This document shows positions 9,010 to 17,213 of a stretch of DNA of 64,000 nt, piece by piece (position 1 is the stretch's first letter; every line of letters starts with the position of its first letter). Source of the DNA: Litoribrevibacter albus (GTDB taxonomy: Bacteria; Pseudomonadota; Gammaproteobacteria; Pseudomonadales; Litoribrevibacteraceae); NCBI RefSeq assembly GCF_030159995.1, contig NZ_BSNM01000016.1, positions 310,001 to 374,000 on the forward strand, given 5' to 3'. A program made the position numbers and the translations under genes. Below the pieces are notes generated by a model. The model saw nothing but the letters and a program-made list of their open reading frames with translations. It searched no databases and was not told where the DNA came from.

Positions 9010-9531
9010 TCATTTACCGTCATTCACATGGGCCAAAGACGCCAGTTGTAATCGACTCCAATGATGAAGCCAGGTGTACATCAACAAGCCTGAAACAGCC
9101 AACACCATACCCGCCATCGTCGGAATCGTCGCTTTAGCAACCCCGGCTGACATCAATCGGGGATTTCCCGTGCCATGAAATGCCAGCACATCAAATACCT
9201 GAATCATCCCTGTCACCGTCCCCAATAGCCCGATCATCGGACATAAGGCCACCAGCGTTTTAATGAGCGCAAAGGATTTCTGTAATTCCCGCTGCAAGCC
9301 AGAGACTTCATTGACCAGCTCACCGTCCCCTCGCCCGGTACGTGTTTTGTGATCCAGCGCCTTCATGCATTGCCGTTTGAGCGCAGGAAACTGAACCCAT
9401 CGGAACCAGGTTCGTTCCAACAACAATGTCCACATCACAAACGCCGTCCAGGCCAACCAGAACAGAACCCAACCTCCCGTCAGGAAGAATTGAGTCAGCG
9501 CCTGAAGCCATAGGCTCGGGTCAAGCCACAT
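9010..9531 (-). CDS. exbB: ExbB/TolQ-family proton channel protein
   Basis: 173-aa MotA/TolQ/ExbB protein with a first transmembrane helix near residues 15-36, a cytoplasmic loop, and a second helix with the family signature CPMIGLLGTVTGMIQVF. A third hydrophobic segment lies near residues 140-160. It follows the larger ExbB-like gene with stop/start overlap at 9531. The presence of two ExbB-family proteins in one operon is characteristic of TonB2-type systems. Confidence 0.93.
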   Translation of the reverse strand: MWLDPSLWLQALTQFFLTGGWVLFWLAWTAFVMWTLLLERTWFRWVQFPALKRQCMKALDHKTRTGRGDGELVNEVSGLQRELQKSFALIKTLVALCPMIGLLGTVTGMIQVFDVLAFHGTGNPRLMSAGVAKATIPTMAGMVLAVSGLLMYTWLHHWSRLQLASLAHVNDGK

Positions 9532-10976
9532 TACGCCACCTCACGGTTCGCAGCGTCTTCGTTCTTGATAACCGGCGAGCGTTTCGCTTCCATGTACTCA
9601 GCCAAGGAAGAAAACGCCACCTGTTGAAGTAACTGAATCAATCGACGAACCCGGTCTGCCACCAGGCTATGACAGAACAACAACGGGATCGCCACACACA
9701 AGCCCAACACCGTAGTGATCAGAGCCTGGGAAATGCCACCCGCCATCAATTTCGGGTCACTGGTGCCGAACACAGTAATGCTCTGGAACGTGCCGATCAT
9801 GCCGGTAACGGTTCCCAACAAGCCCAACAACGGCGCCACCGCAGCCAACAGCTTCAGGGCAGACATGCCACGTTCCAATCGTGGGACTTCTTTCAACAGC
9901 GCTTCATCGAGCCGAACTTCAATGCTACTGGCGTCCTGAGCATCACTCTTGGCTTCTTGAACCGCCGACAACACACGACCTAACGGATTCGCCAAAGACA
10001 CGTTTTCAATACGCTTGGCCTGGCTCTTGATCCGCCACTCAGCGATTAACACCGCAAACAAACGCCATACCGCCACCAGCAAACCTAATGCTCCCAGCAC
10101 TATGATGATGAAACCAATCGGTCCACCTTGTTCCAGACGTTCTTTCAACGTCGGAGTACGCCCGATCAACTCGAACAAGTTACCGCGACTTGGGTCAATT
10201 AACAGTGTATCTGCCTGCCCATTAAAATAGGCTTTGGCTTGCTCAACACTGCTTCCCGTTGGTTGACGAGGATACACCGACAGCTGCTGGCTGGACGCCT
10301 CATAATTCAAAAAACGACCTTGTTCATCAATGGCGACAAAGGGCCCGACACGAAGGACATCAACCGACTCATACACACCATTGGGTTGAGCCACCGATGC
10401 CTGATATCGCTTGATTTCCGCCGTTGCTGTCATCTCTTGCAGCATCAACCACCAGAGGGCTTTTACATCGGTCATGGTGGGAATACGTTTCTGATCAGCA
10501 AAGGCAATGGTAGACAGACGATCGGCATACTCACTGCTGATCATCGAATCCTGAATGACGCCGCTCAGATCCTGACCCTGTTGCTTAACCACACCAAACA
10601 CTTCGCCAAGCTGACCGGTACGCGCCGTCAAGGTCTCTTGTTGTTGCTGAAGTCGCTGTTCATTTTGCTCATACTGGCGCTTAAGACGGACTTGCTCTGA
10701 TTCGGCCTTAGCCAGACGCGCTTTCGCCTCTTTCAGTAAACCGGACTGTTTCTTATATTGGGCGAGGAATTCATCCAAACGCTGCTGATCTTGCGCTTCT
10801 GTCTGATGAATACTCTGTTGAACCTGCTTCAGCAAGCCATCCAGTGAAGCCGCTTGTTCATCGGCAAATACCGTTGAATTGGACAGAATGAACGTCATGA
10901 CAACTAAACATGACAAGAGGTTTCGCGCCGTTAGCCAAACAGCGTTTACATAGGAAGCTACGGAGAACGTGGTCAT
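9531..10976 (-). CDS. TtpC-like ExbB homologue with periplasmic coiled-coil extension
   Basis: 481-aa protein. A signal/anchor segment lies at residues about 14-38, then a long Q/E/K-rich coiled coil at about 45-130, a periplasmic region to about 275, and a MotA/TolQ/ExbB domain at about 285-460. The ExbB part shows transmembrane GFIIIVLGALGLLVAVWRLF and the signature APLLGLLGTVTGMIGTF. The architecture matches TtpC, the fourth obligatory component of Vibrio TonB2 systems. It overlaps its upstream DUF3450 partner by one base (TAATG), implying coupled translation. Confidence 0.88.
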   Translation of the reverse strand: MTTFSVASYVNAVWLTARNLLSCLVVMTFILSNSTVFADEQAASLDGLLKQVQQSIHQTEAQDQQRLDEFLAQYKKQSGLLKEAKARLAKAESEQVRLKRQYEQNEQRLQQQQETLTARTGQLGEVFGVVKQQGQDLSGVIQDSMISSEYADRLSTIAFADQKRIPTMTDVKALWWLMLQEMTATAEIKRYQASVAQPNGVYESVDVLRVGPFVAIDEQGRFLNYEASSQQLSVYPRQPTGSSVEQAKAYFNGQADTLLIDPSRGNLFELIGRTPTLKERLEQGGPIGFIIIVLGALGLLVAVWRLFAVLIAEWRIKSQAKRIENVSLANPLGRVLSAVQEAKSDAQDASSIEVRLDEALLKEVPRLERGMSALKLLAAVAPLLGLLGTVTGMIGTFQSITVFGTSDPKLMAGGISQALITTVLGLCVAIPLLFCHSLVADRVRRLIQLLQQVAFSSLAEYMEAKRSPVIKNEDAANREVA

Positions 10977-11926
10977 TAGTTTGCTCCTCCTTTCTCAGTC
11001 ATAGCGGACGTAGCGACTGAGTGCTCGCTTAGTTTACTTAGCTCGCTGATCAAGCCAATCGGCAACTCCAATAATTCAGGAACGGTTTGTTGTAACGCCA
11101 TTTGAATGCCTTTCTGAACCACCCAATCATGACGTTCATCCAAACGCTGCCATTGCTGTTGCTGAGTCTGCCATTGACCGCTTTCCTGACCATCCGAGGT
11201 TTGGTAATACAAAGCCACCCGTCCCAGGCGTAGGAACGTGACATCCCGATCTGGCTGACCCTCTACCTTCAGCACACCACTGTAGGCTTCAAGCGTTCGG
11301 CCGTATTCCACTTCAATCTGATAGGCTTCCAACACCTGACGATATTTCTCTGCGACACTGACATCGGCCCGCGCTAATACATCGTTCAGTCGTGATAATC
11401 GCTCGCTGCGCTCTGCACTCAGAAACGGTTTGTCTCGTTCAACAAAGGCAATCAGGGTATTCAACATGGTTTGCAGTAGAGGTAAGGCCGCTTCTTCCGT
11501 TTCCTGAAGTGACGACAACTGCTCTTTGATGTCTTCAATTTCTTGCTGCTGGGAATCAATCAGGCGTTGTAGCTGGGCATTGTAGTCTTCTAATTGCTTA
11601 GCGCGCTGAGTAGTGTACAGATACTCGTAATAATCCTGACGGGTTTGTTCATCCAGACGATCAATCTTCTGCTGTACCTTCGATGCATGCTGATAACTTG
11701 TTACCAAAGCTTTTTCAGCAGACGTGACAACATCATCAGCCATTGCCGTATTACTTAGAACTGTATTGCTCAGGACAGTCACATTAATCAATACAAAACC
11801 AGCAACTGCCATACGCACTGCAGACCGTACTTCAGACATTAACCTCTGACTCACTGCCACTGAAGCTGCCGTCAAACCAGCCCACATTAATCGCTTGTCT
11901 TTACCTAAAAACAACACCATCACCAC
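10976..11926 (-). CDS. DUF3450 family protein, first gene of the TonB2 operon
   Basis: Up to 316 aa. An N-terminal secretion signal ends near the AMADD segment (about residues 62-66). A coiled coil occupies about residues 75-140 and the remainder has the DUF3450 layout (YR...L..Y..E..YGR.....G, LRLGR.ALYYQT). DUF3450 proteins are periplasmic companions of the TtpC/ExbB proteins in TonB2 systems. The Fur-like site 11 nt upstream of the longest start suggests translation may begin lower, for example at 11839, which has AGAGG just ahead. The operon order is DUF3450, TtpC, ExbB, ExbD, TonB, TPR. Confidence 0.85.
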   Translation of the reverse strand: MVMVLFLGKDKRLMWAGLTAASVAVSQRLMSEVRSAVRMAVAGFVLINVTVLSNTVLSNTAMADDVVTSAEKALVTSYQHASKVQQKIDRLDEQTRQDYYEYLYTTQRAKQLEDYNAQLQRLIDSQQQEIEDIKEQLSSLQETEEAALPLLQTMLNTLIAFVERDKPFLSAERSERLSRLNDVLARADVSVAEKYRQVLEAYQIEVEYGRTLEAYSGVLKVEGQPDRDVTFLRLGRVALYYQTSDGQESGQWQTQQQQWQRLDERHDWVVQKGIQMALQQTVPELLELPIGLISELSKLSEHSVATSAMTEKGGAN

Positions 11927-11936
11927 CCGACTACAT

Positions 11937-11955
11937 GAAAATGAATCTCATTATA
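11937..11955. promoter_or_regulatory. Fur box upstream of TonB2 operon
   Basis: GAAAATGAATCTCATTATA matches the 19-bp Fur consensus GATAATGATAATCATTATC at 14 positions. It lies immediately before the DUF3450 gene in the divergent promoter region shared with the receptor, so iron repression of both is expected. Confidence 0.65.
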
Positions 11956-12015
11956 TTTCAATAATAATTTCAAACAACCGTTTACATAATGCGCCAAATA
12001 CAATTAAATATAAAT

Positions 12016-12034
12016 ACAAATCATTCTCATTATA
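12016..12034. promoter_or_regulatory. Fur box upstream of siderophore receptor
   Basis: ACAAATCATTCTCATTATA matches the Fur consensus at 12 of 19 positions, with an exact TCATTAT right half. It lies 22 nt before the receptor ATG, where bound Fur would block transcription or early elongation. Confidence 0.55.
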
Positions 12035-12055
12035 ATTATGTTTCTTGAGAGCATT

Positions 12056-14356
12056 ATGAACAAAAAGCCCTTAGCACTTGGTATTATGAGCGGCCTGATG
12101 GCCCTATCTCACAACGCGGTTGCAGCCTCCGATAACGCAAACGCTTCTTCACCTGTGGAAAAAACGATGGTCATTACCGCCAGCCGTACCGCAGAAACCG
12201 TCTCTTCTTTACCGCAAACCGTACAGGTGATCGATCAGGAACAGATTCAGCAACAAGTTCAACCAGGCAACAATCTGGCAGACATATTACCTAAGCTAAT
12301 TCCGGGATTAGGTGCGCCAACTCAAGTAACCACTCAATTTGGTCAAACATTACGTGGCCGCCCGGTGTTAATTCTGATAGATGGTGTATCTCAGTACGAC
12401 AATCGTAATGTCTCTCGTAAATTAAGCAGCGTGTCTCCTGAGATGGTAGCTCGTATCGAAGTGGTGTCTGGTGCCAGTTCTATCTATGGTGCAGGTGGTG
12501 CAGGCGGCGTAATTAATATCATCACAAAAGATGCTTCAAAAGAAACGTTGGCGTTTGAAACCCGTCTTGGCTTAAAAGCCAGTACCGAAGAACTGGATTC
12601 CGAAGCCCTGTCCTATAACTTCCTGCAAAGCGCCTCTGGCACTGTGGATAAGTTCAGTTACCTGGCTACTCTTACCGGCGAAATCCGTAAAGGCATGTTT
12701 GATGCTGATGGCGATCGCATTGCACCCGAACCGGCTCAAACCTCTCGAAGCGATGCCGATTCTTTAGGTGCCTTAGTAAAACTTGGCTACCAATTCGATG
12801 CAGACACATCTGTAAAACTAACCTTCGATTGGTACGAAGAAGAGCAAGATACAGAGTACGCAGCCAACTATGGCGGCCCAGGCGTACCGGCCCTATTCGG
12901 TGCAGATGTTGAAGCGAAAGCCATCAAAGGGTTGGAGCTGGACGATCAACCAAAAACGGAACGTACCTCCATCACCTTAGACTTCATCAACCAAGACCTA
13001 TTCGGGTCGACTTTCCGAGGTCAGGCTTACTATCGCGAACGTGAATACCGTTTCTACCCATTCGGTAGTACACGAACACTTGCTATTGCGCCGGCTTATC
13101 AACCTGCATTTCGTACAGACAGAGCACCATTGCCTGTTGTAAACCAATCGACGTCAGAAGCGGAAGTCTACGGCACCAAACTGACCTTAGAGACATCCAT
13201 TAATGATGACGCAAGCGTGATCTGGGGTCTGGATTACAACCTGGACAAAGGTAAGCAAACCGCACGCGGTTATGACGTAACAAGCTTCATTAACTCTGGA
13301 GCCCTAACCTATGAGCCTATCGGTTCACGCTATGAGTATGGCCCTGAAGTAGAAACCGAAACTAAAGCTGCCTTTGCACAGCTAGAATGGGATACCTCTG
13401 ACACCGTCACGGTTCGCGCCGGTGTACGCTACGAAAATATTAACGTAGACGTTGATGATGCCACACCACCGATGGAAACCTGGTTCTGGAATCAATACGG
13501 TGCCATGGTTTCACCGTTCTTCCCTGACGCGGGCCCAGAAGCGGTAGAAGGTGATGAGCTGGACTATGATGCCTGGCTATTCAACATCGGTGCTATTGAT
13601 CGTATCAGCGATAATGCAGAAATCTTTATCAACTACTCTGAAGGCTATGAACTTCCTGATGCGGCTCGCTTGCTACGCGATGGTTTATCCCCTGACAGCT
13701 TGATGCTGGAACTGTTCACCAATGCCGGCGGTGCCACTGACATTGGCGATTCCAAGTTCGATGCAATGAAAGTTAAGAACTACGAGTTTGGCTGGCGTGG
13801 ACACTGGGAATCTGCCAGTGCATCGATCACCGCGTTCTACAACAAGTCAGACAAAACAGCGGTCTTTAATTCTGATTACACCGTCGACATGTTAGATCAG
13901 GTGAAAACCATCTCAGGTCTGGAATCTACTTTGGATGTTTATGTAAATAACAGCATTCAAACCGGTGGTACCTTCTCTTACACCAAGGGTGAAACCAGAG
14001 GCGAGGATGGTAAGAAACGTGACCTGCAAGCAACCGAGGCGTCACCTGCCAAGCTAACAGCCTATGTTCAGCTTAATAAATCTAATTTCACTACTCGTCT
14101 GCAAAGTATGACCATCTTTGACTACAACAAAGCAGCCAGAGACGATAACGGTGCAGACATCGAAGGTTACACCACTCTGGATCTGTTAACTCAGGTTGCA
14201 GTAGGCCCTGGCAATCTTCAAGTGAATGTCAGCAATTTGCTAAATAACGAGTACCAGACGGTCTACAGCCAGTGGGCAGAAGCGACCTATGGACCAGCAT
14301 CAGGTCTGAATGCGGAAGGACGTACAGTAAGCATGAGCTACCACATGGAATACTGA
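12056..14356 (+). CDS. iutA: TonB-dependent siderophore receptor, IutA-like
   Basis: 766-aa outer-membrane receptor. A signal peptide ends near AVAAS (residue about 24). A TonB-box-like TMVITAS precedes the plug domain (RGRPVLILIDG, then VVSGASSIYGAGGAGGVINIITK spread over plug strands), and a 22-strand barrel ends in an aromatic-rich C-terminus. The plug segment around LIPGL, RGRP and the SRKLSS region resembles the aerobactin receptor IutA, which agrees with the iucABCD genes 19 kb away. The ATG at 12056 has GAGAG at 12046-12050; the ATG at 12038 does not. It is divergent from the TonB2 operon that presumably energises it, with Fur-like sites between. Confidence 0.85.
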   Translation: MNKKPLALGIMSGLMALSHNAVAASDNANASSPVEKTMVITASRTAETVSSLPQTVQVIDQEQIQQQVQPGNNLADILPKLIPGLGAPTQVTTQFGQTLRGRPVLILIDGVSQYDNRNVSRKLSSVSPEMVARIEVVSGASSIYGAGGAGGVINIITKDASKETLAFETRLGLKASTEELDSEALSYNFLQSASGTVDKFSYLATLTGEIRKGMFDADGDRIAPEPAQTSRSDADSLGALVKLGYQFDADTSVKLTFDWYEEEQDTEYAANYGGPGVPALFGADVEAKAIKGLELDDQPKTERTSITLDFINQDLFGSTFRGQAYYREREYRFYPFGSTRTLAIAPAYQPAFRTDRAPLPVVNQSTSEAEVYGTKLTLETSINDDASVIWGLDYNLDKGKQTARGYDVTSFINSGALTYEPIGSRYEYGPEVETETKAAFAQLEWDTSDTVTVRAGVRYENINVDVDDATPPMETWFWNQYGAMVSPFFPDAGPEAVEGDELDYDAWLFNIGAIDRISDNAEIFINYSEGYELPDAARLLRDGLSPDSLMLELFTNAGGATDIGDSKFDAMKVKNYEFGWRGHWESASASITAFYNKSDKTAVFNSDYTVDMLDQVKTISGLESTLDVYVNNSIQTGGTFSYTKGETRGEDGKKRDLQATEASPAKLTAYVQLNKSNFTTRLQSMTIFDYNKAARDDNGADIEGYTTLDLLTQVAVGPGNLQVNVSNLLNNEYQTVYSQWAEATYGPASGLNAEGRTVSMSYHMEY

Positions 14357-14396
14357 TCCTGTGTTAGTACGCTAATTACGCAATGTCATGGATGAC

Positions 14397-14434
14397 AAAA
14401 AGCCCGATCAGGCCATCACCTGATCGGGCTTTTT
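14397..14434. terminator. Bidirectional terminator between receptor and GST genes
   Basis: Perfect 12-bp stem AGCCCGATCAGG (14401-14412) with CCTGATCGGGCT (14419-14430), loop CCATCA, flanked by AAAA and TTTT. It serves the convergent genes on both sides. Confidence 0.9.
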
Positions 14435-14450
14435 CATGAAACGATACTAT

Positions 14451-15170
14451 TTACTCATCACGAGCCGGTATCTTCCAGCCACGCTGTACCGCTGGCCGTT
14501 CAGTAAAACGCGAAATGTACGAGAGTACCCTCGGAAAACGATTCAGCTCCGTCAATTCACCCGCCTCATAATAACCAGACAAGGTTTGCAACCAGGGCAC
14601 GATGGCAATGTCCGCAATAGAGAACTCGCCAGCCACCCATTCTTGTCCGTCCAACTGTTCCTCTAACACATTGAGTAGTCGTTTTACCTCCTGTACATAG
14701 CGCTTTTTAGGTCTTGGGTCTTCGATGCTCTTACCCCCGTAGACATGGAAATACCCAAGCTGTCCAAACATGGGCCCGATCCCCCCCATTTGAAACATTA
14801 GCCACTGAATTACTTTTGCTTTTTCCGCTGCATTAGACCCCAATAACTTACCCGCTTTCTCGGCAAGATAGATAAGAATGGCACCACTCTCGAACAACCC
14901 TACCGGTTTACCGTCAGGGCCATCAGGATCAATAATTGCCGGTATCTTGTTATTGGGATTCAGAGAGAGAAAAGCCTCGCTCTTTACGTCTTCATCCGCC
15001 AATGACACCAAATGCGGTTCATACGCCAAACCCAATTCTTCTAATGCAATTGAGACCTTTACCCCATTCGGCGTTGGGTAGGAAAACAACTGAATTCTGT
15101 CTGGATGACTCGCTGTCCAACGATCAAAAATAGGGTAATCCGAGAGATTTGAATAATCGACCTGTGACAT
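14451..15170 (-). CDS. Glutathione S-transferase, YghU/YfcG-like
   Basis: 239-aa cytosolic GST. A thioredoxin-like N-domain covers about residues 25-110 (LFSYPTPNGVKVSIALEEL, NPNNKIPAI, FESGAILIYLAEK) and a helical C-domain follows (IADIAIVPWL). The glutathione-site N-P-N-N-K-I-P and E-S motifs are intact. The extended N-terminus and the T-P-N-G active-site loop fit nu-class enzymes that reduce peroxides or disulfide-bond compounds. The ATG at 15170 follows GGAGG; a longer frame to 15212 lacks an SD. Single-gene unit. Confidence 0.88.
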   Translation of the reverse strand: MSQVDYSNLSDYPIFDRWTASHPDRIQLFSYPTPNGVKVSIALEELGLAYEPHLVSLADEDVKSEAFLSLNPNNKIPAIIDPDGPDGKPVGLFESGAILIYLAEKAGKLLGSNAAEKAKVIQWLMFQMGGIGPMFGQLGYFHVYGGKSIEDPRPKKRYVQEVKRLLNVLEEQLDGQEWVAGEFSIADIAIVPWLQTLSGYYEAGELTELNRFPRVLSYISRFTERPAVQRGWKIPARDE

Positions 15171-15480
15171 AGGGCCTCCAAAAGTAAGTGAATGAGTTAT
15201 ATGTCTGACCATACCCGGTTTAGTTCACTCTCAGTGAGCACCATTCCGTCATTTCAGTTGTGAAGCCTGGTCACAAGGCATTCTCTTTACTCTCTCATCA
15301 CTCACCCTTTACTTACGTTTCACTCTCCCTTCACTCTCCCTTCACTTGCCATTCAGTCACCTTTTACTCGCCCAACATTCAAAATATCAACGAGCTGTTC
15401 AACTATTGATCTATATCAGAACTCCGAAAACCCGCATTTATAGAATGGTCTTAGATTAAAAATTCAATAAGGGGAAAACC
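15171..15480. other. Intergenic region with degenerate TTCACTC repeats
   Basis: 310 nt between two divergent genes. It holds two perfect tandem copies of TTCACTCTCCC (15319-15329, 15330-15340) inside a longer run of TCACYC/TTTACT-like copies (about 15290-15370). AAGGGG just before 15481 is the SD of the next gene. No other structure was seen. Confidence 0.6.
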
Positions 15481-15639
15481 ATGGATACATTCTTTGATCT
15501 GTTCGCAAACTTAACTGGACTGCTGAGCCTGTTCGTTATCGTATTCACTACAGGTATGGGTATTTATTGTGGTCACATGTTTATTTCAAAAATGAAGAAA
15601 GAAGGCGAAGAGTACGATAAGACACATCCAAAGGCGTAA
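15481..15639 (+). CDS. Small membrane protein, DUF3149 type
   Basis: 52-aa protein encoded by an ATG-TAA frame with AAGGGG 8 nt upstream. One transmembrane helix covers about residues 13-35 (GLLSLFVIVFTTGMGIY), followed by a charged cytosolic tail rich in Lys and Glu. The D-L-F...GLLSL-VIVF-GMG layout is that of the DUF3149 small membrane proteins found in gammaproteobacteria, whose function is unknown. Confidence 0.8.
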   Translation: MDTFFDLFANLTGLLSLFVIVFTTGMGIYCGHMFISKMKKEGEEYDKTHPKA

Positions 15640-15667
15640 GTCCGCCAAGCATGCACAATTAAAATAA

Positions 15668-15696
15668 ACGGTAGCAGCCATCGGAGCTTCTACCGT
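15668..15696. other. Hairpin downstream of DUF3149 gene
   Basis: Arms ACGGTAGCAGC (15668-15678) and GCTTCTACCGT (15686-15696) pair at 10 of 11 positions around a 7-nt loop. There is no T-tract on the plus strand, though the minus-strand flank is T-rich. It could be a terminator or an RNA-stability element. Confidence 0.4.
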
Positions 15697-15873
15697 CGTA
15701 TGTCCCTCTACACCAGCTAACAGATAGCAATCTTGGTTCGGGTCGTCTCGTAGAAAAACCGCCTCCAACGCCTTTCATTGCACTACACTCAAAAAAGCGA
15801 ATGTGAGTTTCTTGCTGGTCGCTTACAATGCCTCTCCACAGGCCATCCACTCACTCAACAAGCAGGTTCCCTT

Positions 15874-16278
15874 ATGAGCGACGAACGATCTTTAGACGAA
15901 CAACCTCTGGACGCAAATCAACTCGACTGCGAAAGCCGTTACGATTACTTTCTGACAGTCGTTGGTGAAGAACGAGAAATTTGGATTCTTATCAACGACG
16001 ACAATCAGTTTTTAAAGATCTTTTCTGAAGAGGAAGACTTTGAATACCTTCCTGTCTGGCCAACGTCAGATTTAGCCAAAGACTACCTTGAAGCATCGGG
16101 TGAAAATCTCACGCCGAAGAGCATTTCATTGCCTGAATTTCTGAATCGCTGGGTATCCGGCCTTCAAAACGATGGTTTGGAAGTGGGAGTCTTTCCTGGT
16201 GCAGACAAATCAGTGTGGATCATCGAACCGTCCGAGCTTAAAAGCGATATTCAGGATGAGCTGGCGGATGCCTGGTAA
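15874..16278 (+). CDS. DUF2750 family protein
   Basis: 134-aa acidic cytosolic protein. Family features visible are RYDYFLTVVGEEREIWIL near residues 21-38, LPVWPTSDLAKDYL near 58-71, a basic-acidic SLPEFLNRWVSGLQNDGLEV stretch near 88-107, VFPGADKSVWII and a final EPSEL...EL segment. DUF2750 proteins have no known function. The ATG at 15874 has AGG at 15864-15866 and removes an implausible 32-residue N-terminal extension. Confidence 0.85.
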   Translation: MSDERSLDEQPLDANQLDCESRYDYFLTVVGEEREIWILINDDNQFLKIFSEEEDFEYLPVWPTSDLAKDYLEASGENLTPKSISLPEFLNRWVSGLQNDGLEVGVFPGADKSVWIIEPSELKSDIQDELADAW

Positions 16279-16303
16279 GCCTATAAAAACGTCGTAAAAC
16301 CAT

Positions 16304-16335
16304 CGGTTAACCGTGTAGGAATACACGATTAACCG
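16304..16335. other. Long hairpin after DUF2750 gene
   Basis: Fourteen-base arms CGGTTAACCGTGTA and TACACGATTAACCG (16304-16317, 16322-16335) pair with one mismatch around GGAA. It lies 25 nt after the stop but lacks a following T-tract. It may be a terminator variant or an mRNA-stabilising stem. Confidence 0.45.
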
Positions 16336-16471
16336 CCACTAAAAAGTCAAAACGGTTTTATTATGTAATCCTGCCCCTTTGGACAGTAATTTAAGACCTT
16401 TAGTCTATGGATTCGGCAAATCAACTCTGTTATCTTTCGTGGCGTCTAACAAATTGATTTTAGAGGATATT

Positions 16472-16681
16472 ATGTACAAGGAATACAAAGTTATCACAGT
16501 CATGGAAGGTGGTTTGGGTGCAATCTTTTTAGGTGCATCAAGCATTCCAGTTCAGAAAATGGAAACTGCCCTTAACAAAGAAGTTGCTGACGGTTGGCAG
16601 GTGGTTTTCCAAATCGTTGAACAAAAGCGTCTGCTTCTTTTCTGGAAGCGCGAAGCGGTGATCATCACACTAGGTCGATAA
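16472..16681 (+). CDS. DUF4177-like small protein
   Basis: 69-aa protein starting MYKEYKVITV, with a pattern of strand, helix (VQKMETALNKEVADGWQVV) and two further strands. This is the layout of DUF4177 proteins (a short helix ending in the E.GW.vv motif). The ATG at 16472 has AGAGGA at 16462-16467. Function unknown. It is 21 nt upstream of a TM2-like gene and probably cotranscribed with it. Confidence 0.72.
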   Translation: MYKEYKVITVMEGGLGAIFLGASSIPVQKMETALNKEVADGWQVVFQIVEQKRLLLFWKREAVIITLGR

Positions 16682-16702
16682 TATTCAGCCTAGGGCTCTG
16701 CT

Positions 16703-17092
16703 ATGTTAAAAAAAGACATTCTTGAAGAACAGCAAGAACAACTGAGACGCCAGGTTCGGGAATTATCTGACAGCCAACGCGCAAGCTATTATCGACTGTC
16801 GGAAAAGGTCATTAAAGACCCGGATACCTACGCCACATTAAACTTCATTTTCATTGCCGGTTTGCACCATTTTTATCTTGGAAAATGGGGCTTGGGCTTA
16901 TTGAATATTTTGGTGTTCGGCAGTGGTATTGCGCTTCTCTGGTTTGGTCTGATTGAAGTTGGCGTTGCACTCTTAATCGGAATCTCTGTCTTTGAACTGT
17001 ATGAGCTGTTCCGTTCCCAAGCCATTGTGTTGGATCACAACAACAAGGTTGGGCAACGGGTACTGAAAGACGTCTTGGCGAATAGCGAATAG
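16703..17092 (+). CDS. TM2-domain-like membrane protein
   Basis: 129-aa protein. The N-terminus to about residue 45 is charged and helical. Two transmembrane helices follow, the first carrying the TM2-type signature F-x-AG-x-HHFYLGKWGLG (about residues 50-66), the second around 70-98. The C-terminal tail is polar. TM2 proteins are small membrane proteins of uncertain role. Likely cotranscribed with the DUF4177-like gene upstream. Confidence 0.78.
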   Translation: MLKKDILEEQQEQLRRQVRELSDSQRASYYRLSEKVIKDPDTYATLNFIFIAGLHHFYLGKWGLGLLNILVFGSGIALLWFGLIEVGVALLIGISVFELYELFRSQAIVLDHNNKVGQRVLKDVLANSE

Positions 17093-17138
17093 GAAAAAAA
17101 CTCGTAGCCAGGAATGACGTCTTCCGCCGAATAACCTT

Positions 17139-17202
17139 GTCTTAGGATCTCTTATCGTCTCTCTGCTTACCCATCGGTATAGAGCGAAGCAGTTCCTAGG
17201 AC
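17139..17202. other. Nested hairpin between convergent genes
   Basis: GTCTTAGGA (17139-17147) pairs with TCCTAGGAC (17194-17202), and inside it CTGCTT (17163-17168) pairs with AAGCAG (17187-17192). No T-tract flanks it. It may serve as a joint terminator for the TM2-like gene and the M48 protease gene. Confidence 0.35.
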
Positions 17203-17213
17203 GAGGGTATTAC

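Noticed and set aside
10239-10700. 153-aa plus-strand reading frame opposite the TtpC-like gene
   Set aside because: It lies fully inside the ExbB-like gene on the other strand, has no SD or protein-like motifs, and is a shadow of coding bias.
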